From: Welwitschia mirabilis | Taxonomy: Eukaryota; Gnetophyta; Gnetopsida; Welwitschiales | Direction: 5' to 3' | DNA length: 64,000 nucleotides | Assembly: GCA_051453625.1 (NCBI GenBank) | Contig: JBOZIK010000001.1 | Coordinates: 127,788,413 to 127,852,412, forward strand | Shown: positions 57,250 to 64,000 of the stretch, piece by piece | How the letters are laid out: each line of letters begins with the position of its first letter | Numbering within the stretch: the stretch's first letter is position 1 | Made by a program: the position numbers and the translations under genes | Notes under the pieces: model-generated | Told to the model about the DNA's origin: nothing | What the model saw: only the letters and a program-made list of their open reading frames with translations | Databases searched by the model: none

Positions 57250-57740
57250 GTTTCTTATTATTTTAGTTAATTTTTTTCCAAGCATTCATGAAATTATTTG
57301 CTCTTTTCTCAAATGGGGTAAATGAAGGTTATTATTAAATGAAGAAATATAGATAATAAGAATCAAATGATGAAGGATAATGTCAAAAGTAGTTTAATGA
57401 ATATAGAAAGGAGGATGAAGGTTAATAAGTAGTTTAATAAGAATGTCAAAAGTATCAGTTAAATGAATATAGAAAGGAGGATAAAGGTTAAGGATTATTG
57501 TACTTAAATTAAATGAAGTTCCTTTCTTTAACCTAAAGCAATCACCTATAGTTTTATGTTTAACATAATTTGAAGTGTTATAGGAATTATTACTACTTAT
57601 ATAAGTAAATTAGGGCTTATAAGGTATGTTAAATGGATTATGTGCAAAGTTTTTAAGAAAATAAATTACAATTTAAACTTTAAGACTTAAGTTTTCTTGA
57701 TTGTTTAAATTTTTAGAGGGTTGTATTATACAAAAGGTTT
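57250..57740 (-). pseudogene. Gag-like remnant of element E
   Basis: Minus-strand reading near 57510-57720 includes NTSNYVKHKTIGDCFRLKKG, reminiscent of the HxxGHxxEDCFxLK segment of Ty3/gypsy (Tat-type) gag zinc knuckles. Its place near the right LTR fits gag. An internal direct duplication is present at 57380-57490. 57741-58314 is leader without recognised features. Confidence 0.4.
57380..57490. repeat. Short direct duplication in element E
   Basis: Two copies, about 63 bases apart, of a ~46-base segment containing aatatagaaaggaggat, with a 3-4 base insertion in the second. Confidence 0.75.
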
Positions 57741-58314
57741 TACTGAGTCAAGAAAAGGATTTCATGATTTTTATAGAGTATTCTATGCAAAATAGCCTAT
57801 AATTCTAATTAGACAAGGTGCTGGCACTAGTTAGAATAAGAGTCAACATTATGAAAAAATTACAAATATTTGCAAATACATCACAAATTAAACAACATTA
57901 TAGGATCATAGAAAAATGAAAATAAAAGTAAAAACATAAGCATACAAAATCCATGCTTAATCAAATTTAATTAAAAATTTTAGGATTTTTAGTGTTTTCA
58001 AACAATGAGTTCACAAAAAAATAAAATTTAAAAAAATGTAAAAAAATGAAATGCATGTAAAGTTAATTAAAATTTTTGAGTTTTTAAATTTTCTCCTTAA
58101 TCTACCTACAACAAAATATTAGACCTACACAAAAATAGGTTAGATTAAAAACAAATCTAAATAAGACTAGTTCAGGTATCATTAGAAGGACCAGTGCTTA
58201 CCACTAAAAAGTACATAAAATAAAGGAAAATGAACCAATTTAGTATCACTAAAAATAAGTAGTATCCATGATTATAAAATAAATTCTAACTAAAAACTTA
58301 TACACAACAAAATG

Positions 58315-59695
58315 TTGTGCTCTTTTTAAGTAGCTACCATGCTATTATCCCCAATAATGGGTGTCCAAATCTATTCATAGATTATAGTAAATCAAGTTTA
58401 AACTAAGTTAAAACTTACTTATCATTCTTCCATAGGGATGACTAGGGTTAACTAAATAGAAATTATACAAAATTTAACTTAAGTACAAGTTAAACTAAAA
58501 ATAAGAAAGAAAGAAGAAAAGGGAAGTTTAGATTTTTTTTAAAACTTCATTTAGAAAGTGTAAAGAAAACAAGCTCCAAATCACTTGATTTATCCTCCTA
58601 TAAGTCCTTACTCAACCATATGCATCACTATTCTAAAACAAAAACTTAGACTATCAAGTGTAAAAGAATGGGTTAATGTATCATAATCGTATTCACCATT
58701 TGAGTGTTGGTGAATTTGGTAGTCACTAATTCCATAGAAATATAATAAAAATGAAAAGTGTGAACTAAGGTGTGCAATATCCATAAAATTATTAATATTA
58801 TAAACTAATTAACTAATCAAATCCACTTGAACCAAATCAAAACTTGATATTGTATTATCGCTTAAGCATTCCTAATAAAAATTAAGTTTGAAAGTAATAA
58901 TAAAAAGGAAATACATATAAATTATTAAATCAATAAAATGTACACTACAAATCTCCTTAAAAGAATGCTCGCTTCCCCAGGAAGTGCTTATAAGGCAATT
59001 ATACCTTAATGATCTAAAGACTTCATTCTTTACCCAAATGTAGGATGATTACAAATGAAGGCTTAAGTTTTTTCATAAATAAGGATAGGATTAAGGTGGT
59101 TGAAAGTGTTTGGATTATAGTATTAGATAGAATATTCATTATTTAGTACTTTGTAGATAAGATTATTTCCTATATCATTTAGTAAAGATTGTATCATAGT
59201 ATTAGGTAGATAGAATTCTTTCCTATAACATGATATAGAATATTTGTCATTTACCATTTGGTGGACATTATCTTATAGAATTTGGTGGAGATCATCATAT
59301 AGAGCTAGATAAAATCTTTCTCATGATGATTTTAACATGTGGCCTTTAAAGACAGATTCCTCTATCAACTAGTGCTATCACTACATGTCTCGAATGCCAC
59401 CTCGACATGCCTCTACCACATGTCTTTCAATGCTACTACTATGTATCATCACCTCATGTCTTCATTTTCACTTTTATTTTATGTGGAATTATGTCTATCT
59501 TTAGCTATGTCTTTCAAAACATGACTAAGAATCTAAAATTATTATGAAGAAAAGATCAACATTAAATTTTATTTAAAAAATAATAGAATAGATTTTTTAT
59601 GAATAAAATAATTACATTATCATCTTCATTTATAATAAATTGACCTGAAACACTTAATATAAATGTTACTTTTTACATGTTAACACATTCCAATC
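58315..59695 (-). repeat. 5' LTR of element E
   Basis: TGTTGTGCTC...GTTAACA, about 1.38 kb, uninterrupted. It shows that 47572 and 54072 were once adjacent. Tandem motif array at 59118-59320. Confidence 0.75.
59118..59320. repeat. Irregular tandem repeat in the E 5' LTR
   Basis: Counterpart of 54296-54500: copies of ATAGTATTAGRTAGAAT and close variants. Confidence 0.65.
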
Positions 59696-62600
59696 TAGTG
59701 GATACAAATTTTTCTTATCCACTTACTCATGTTTGCTATAGTAACATTAATAAGTAGTAACATTAATAATAAACTATAAGAAAGGAACATGGGCTACAGA
59801 TAAGTGTAAGAAAACTATCTGTGTATCATTTTTAAATCTTATAATTTTAGTATGTATTAGATTAGAATAGAGTCAAGAAAAAAACTATAATAATATGTTT
59901 TAATAGTTTCATTTATTAAATAACCACTAGGAAAGTAAGTAATGTACTAAACCTTTTTATTACCTTTTTATTATTTTTTAGAATGATCCTTACTTATCAC
60001 TAATCTCATTTTTATTTTAGTTATCTTACTTCTTTTTTTAAGTTACCTTAAAATTAAATTTATATTTTTATTAAATGCATTCAAAGTTTGGTTCTCTTTC
60101 AAAAGTTTATAGAGAAAACTCTTTTAAGAGAGGGATATAAATAAATTATGTGATTTTGAAGCATGTAATTTTAAAGGTTTTTATTTTAATTATTCAACTT
60201 AGTGATTTAATATCTTTTCAAGTTGTAGATCTAATAATAATAAAATAAACATAATATTATATTAAAACATAAACTAAATAGCTAAAAAAACACATTCCAT
60301 CTAAGGTTAAAATCAAAATAGATTAAGACAAGTATGAAAATCAAATGAGATAGAACTAACCTATCCTAATGATAAAGTAGTTCCCTTATGACTTTGTGCT
60401 TATGAGTTTGATTTTTAATAATGGTTTTAACCAAAGAAAGAAAATAATATTTAATTTTACTAAATTCTAACAAGAGATGAAATGAGTTGATGGTGAATAG
60501 ATAATAAAATATCTAATACTAGTGAGTAATTTTTCTTAATGATATAAGAATATTTTATTTTTGTATCTTATAACATGGTTCAAAAATTCATAAAACATAT
60601 TCCTCTTCCCCTTTTTAAACTTTCTTTATCACATAAATTCTAAAACATATAATCATACAATTGCTTCTATTGGTATGAGCTCAAGATTTAGGATCTTTTA
60701 TGTGTAGGAAATTCTTTGAAAATTATAATCATATTATAAAGGTTGAAGCTATTTTGAATTAAAAACCTTTTATGTTTAAGAGTTGATCATTGGTAATGAG
60801 TTAATCAAAGTTAAAATAAACATTATGAAATAATCCAAATACAAATAACATCAATTAATACTTCATTTAAGTGATCAAAAATATGTAGCAAGAACATTTT
60901 ATCTAGATCTCATTTTACACATTTTAAAACCAACTATTTAATTATTTATTATTATAATTATACTTCATTTTGTTAAATTTTGATTTGTTAACTTCAATAA
61001 TAACAAATTTTCTTTTTTATTTTCTCTAGAACCTTAGCTTCAAATTAGCACATTCATTTTATAAAATTCAAGTATTTCATAATTTATGTATATAGTACTA
61101 TGTTATCTTTTAATAGTCTATTAAGAATAAGGGAAAAAGGAAATATTAGATATCAATCGCATTCAAATATTCAAAAGATGTAAAATTAATTAGTATAAAT
61201 AAATAATAATTTAAAAATTCTATAACTATATGAAAGAAAAACTTTATTGGTGCAGAAATGTTAATGAAAAAGATAAGAAATTATAGTCAAAGAGCAAAAA
61301 ATGGATTTAAAAGTGTTTAGCATTCATTACTATACCTTATTAAATTGTAGAAAATAATGTCTCTTATAATCAAAGACTTACTTATTTAAAATATGTAAGC
61401 TATTTTAATGGATTCACCCTAATTTATAAACATATAATATGTAACTCTAAAATGATATTTGAATCTTAGACTTAATTTTAATCTAATAAAAAAATTATAT
61501 TTATGTAATATTGAGGAAAGATCAATTGAATTAGCCTATTTATCTTAATAACTAGCTAAAACATTTTCTTCAACTATTAAAGTTAAAAAGAGAGTAACTA
61601 AAGGAATTATTACAAATGAATAATAAAATATATAAGGAGAAGCTAATATAAGGATAACCTATTATAGAAGTTAATGGATGTACTAAGGAAGAAAGAAAAA
61701 AATTACAAAAAAATCACAACCTAAAAACTTAAGATCTCCATAATTCTTTTGAATTTTAGGTATTATTTCCTAAAGGTAGTATGAAAATAAAGATCTTATA
61801 ATGTGGTTATATTTTTTATGAGTATAAAATATTTAAGGATTTGAGCTAAGATAATTTTATACTATTTTGATTTATTTTAAAGTTATTAACCATAAGAAGA
61901 AACTTTTAGAATAGCTAAAGACTATTAACACTAAAAAATCCATTATTAACTTTCTAGAATTAATTTTCTAGATCATTGAATGTCTTCTTAATGCTTATAA
62001 TACTATTAAGAAAAAAATTTTCCAAGAATAAATTAAATTTAATATATTTTTAAAAAGCATAACTATATTTTAGAAAAGGAGGAACAAATTAATCTAAGAG
62101 GATTAAAATGGAAGATTTTTAAATAAAGTTTAAAATCATTTTTCAAAGTATAATCCATAATATTTCAAGTGTGTTTCATTATTTTTCCATCATGATGTAT
62201 CATATGAAGCTTTTTATAGTAATATAACTTACTATGAATGAAAATACCTTGTATTTATTTTAAAAGAATGAAAATATTTCTTCATTCAAAAAGGTAAAAT
62301 AGGATATCACTTTTCTATCTCATTTAAAAAATGTTAAATAACTACACATGTTCTTATTGTAGAGTTTTATGAAATAACTCTATGTTTGCTTTTAATAAAT
62401 CATTACTAAATTCATTTAGTCTTAACGATAACAGACTAAAAATCTAAATCAATTTTGAAAATTTACCAATTTGGCATATGCTTTAAAGTAGTCTCATATT
62501 AAACTTATTGATTTTTCATATTATGATAAATTATTACTAGAATCATAGTTTTAATAACTTAATAGCTATACAATTATGTTTTAATATATTTTCTATCATG

Positions 62601-64000
62601 ATGTTACATTAGATGAGTACTTGAATTTAAAACCTTACTTTATCTTTATTATTGAAATAAAAATATGCATGACATAATTTCATCGTTTTCACTCTTATGA
62701 TGATCATTTTTGGTGAATAATATATTTTTATTATGCTATATTTTTTTATTGTCCATTGTAACGGATGCTTGTCTATTATATCTTTATTTAAAAATCATAT
62801 TTTATTATGACATATTATTTTAATGAAACTTTGTAAAATTTTTACATGAACCTATTTTAAAAGTCTTGTATATTAGTTCATAGTAATTAAATTTGATTCT
62901 TTTTATATGTAATTATATAAGTTAATATAAAATACATGATAGTTTTAAAAAAATTATGATGATTGTTCCTTGTATTTTTTTAATAGTTTTTCATTGAAAT
63001 AATTTTTAATATTTTAAACAAATAAAAATGAAATTACAAAGGGATTCAATATGAATCCCAAATCAAAGAAGAGATTCAAATAAAGAACTTAGAAGAAAAA
63101 GCAAGGGACTTCTATAAACTTTGAAGCTTAATACTCTAAGTAATAGAATGTTTGGAAAAGGAAAGAACTAAAGAATGCATTATTAAACACACCATTATTC
63201 CAATACTATCATAGTTTAAATAAGATCCTGCATCATAAAGAATACCATTTCTACCATTATTAAGGATTTCTAGGTTTACCAATACTAATAAAAGTAAAGA
63301 GCTTTCTATGTCATCCACTGACAAGGGGATCTAAAGTAAGGCATCTTAAAAAAATAGGATGATAGGAATGCTATCTAAAAATGAGAAGAGACTATGTTAT
63401 AAGGCATCAAAGATAATGAGGACAGTGGAGTGGGTGGTGTACATATGAAAAAATGTTATTGATAGAAATCATAGAGAATCAGACACACAAAATATGAAAA
63501 ATAGGTGTGATCAAATTAGAGCTAAACAACAAGAAGTGAATGAAGGATAAGAAAGTTTAGTTATGATCTTAAGTAGTAGATATCCATTAACCCAGTTAAA
63601 AAGTTAGTTGAATTCTTTATTCTCACATTAAAGAAAATAAGATAGCATCTAGAAGATGGCTACAAGAATGATGCTATCTAAGGAAAAGATAATGGATCAA
63701 CAATTTAAAAGAGTGGAGATTTGGATAGAAATGATAGACATTAGAATAAAATGACAAGCTCATCAACACAATTCCAAAGGATAGGATTTCAAGTGTTTTA
63801 CCATGCATTCTTTTTCCATTTATTTTTTTGATTTGTAATTTATAATTGTAAGTAATTTTTTTTTTACTTACTTCAAAGTATGTCGTTAAATCTATATAGA
63901 AAATCACAATCATAAAAATATAATTGATGGATAAAGTTATACCTACCTTATAGGGAATATATTTGTAGATGATTTTACTTGAAAGTTAAATTTAGAGTAA
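59696..64000. other. AT-rich region with no recognised feature
   Basis: Very AT-rich. Short open frames (for example minus strand 63136-63324 and 63674-63913) show no recognisable motif and are what chance would give. No LTR, PPT, primer site or coding motif was seen. It may be older, more decayed repeat DNA. Confidence 0.5.

Larger units (their letters stand above)
47035..59695 (-). mobile_element. Element E: LTR element, probably Ty3/gypsy, interrupted by a LINE
   Basis: Direct repeats 47035-47572 + 54072-54865 and 58315-59695 are the two LTRs. Minus orientation is inferred from the purine-rich site AGGTCAAGGG next to the left LTR and a gag-like remnant near the right LTR. The internal region is only about 3.4 kb and no pol is recognised, so it is non-autonomous or deleted. 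54866-57250 is AT-rich with nothing identified. Confidence 0.65.

Noticed and set aside
63136-63913. Two short minus-strand open frames at the right end
   Set aside because: No recognisable motif and no second copy in the window; length is within chance expectation for this composition.
1-64000. Fungal RIP as the cause of the AT bias
   Set aside because: The element set (Athila-like gypsy with tRNA-Asp primer, SIRE/Tork-like copia, L1) is plant-type. Decay of methylated cytosine explains the same transitions.

Overview
The window is about 64 kb of very AT-rich plant (angiosperm-type) heterochromatin-like DNA. It consists almost entirely of old, mutated, nested retrotransposons. The evidence is LTR pairs with tRNA-primer sites and polypurine tracts (PPTs), Athila-like Ty3/gypsy and SIRE/Tork-like Ty1/copia coding remnants, and an L1-type LINE. 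I found no intact host gene, tRNA, rRNA or CRISPR array. The species cannot be named from the sequence. Every coding region is a pseudogene carrying stops that mostly look like C-to-T or G-to-A changes (W to stop, Q to stop, D to N, C to Y). This is what decay of methylated cytosines would produce.

Layout. (1) 1-2545: a large inverted repeat made of two opposed LTR ends of one gypsy family. Its right arm is the 3' LTR of element A (1351-7501, minus strand), a non-autonomous element without reverse transcriptase. (2) 7502-11104: the 3' half of a plus-strand element C, with an extra ORF resembling the 'putative plant transposon protein' family (Transposase_32), a possible intron, a PPT and a 3' LTR. 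(3) 11105-12090: pyrimidine-rich flank. (4) 12091-40109: one large Athila-like element B on the minus strand. Its 3' LTR is split by a complete nested element N1 (12425-20154, 5-bp target duplication CTAGA). Its extra ORF is split by a Ty1/copia element (22785-30360). B keeps gag, protease, RT, RNase H and integrase remnants, a tRNA-Asp-type primer site (PBS) and its 5' LTR. (5) 41053-46597: element D, a left-truncated relative with gag and protease but no visible RT or integrase core. (6) About 47035-59695: element E, an LTR element with a gag-like remnant, whose left LTR is split by a full-length L1-like LINE (48025-54060) with an 11-bp target duplication. (7) 59696-64000: AT-rich sequence with nothing recognisable.

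Elements A, B, C, D and N1 form one related group. They share LTR ends (TGTTG...CAACA), a conserved box downstream of the TATA, a short dyad-symmetric module built on GTCATC/GATGAC repeated in LTRs and 5' leaders, and, where it is present, the same primer-site design. The autonomous member (B) has the whole gag-pol set. A and N1 keep only the ends, an unclassified coiled-coil ORF and, in N1, the last part of integrase, so they probably depended on B-like partners.

Coordinates of degraded coding regions are approximate because frames are broken. Eight runs of N interrupt the window. At two of them (15885-15984 and 47573-47959) the flanks duplicate each other, so they are probably unmerged contig overlaps rather than missing sequence.
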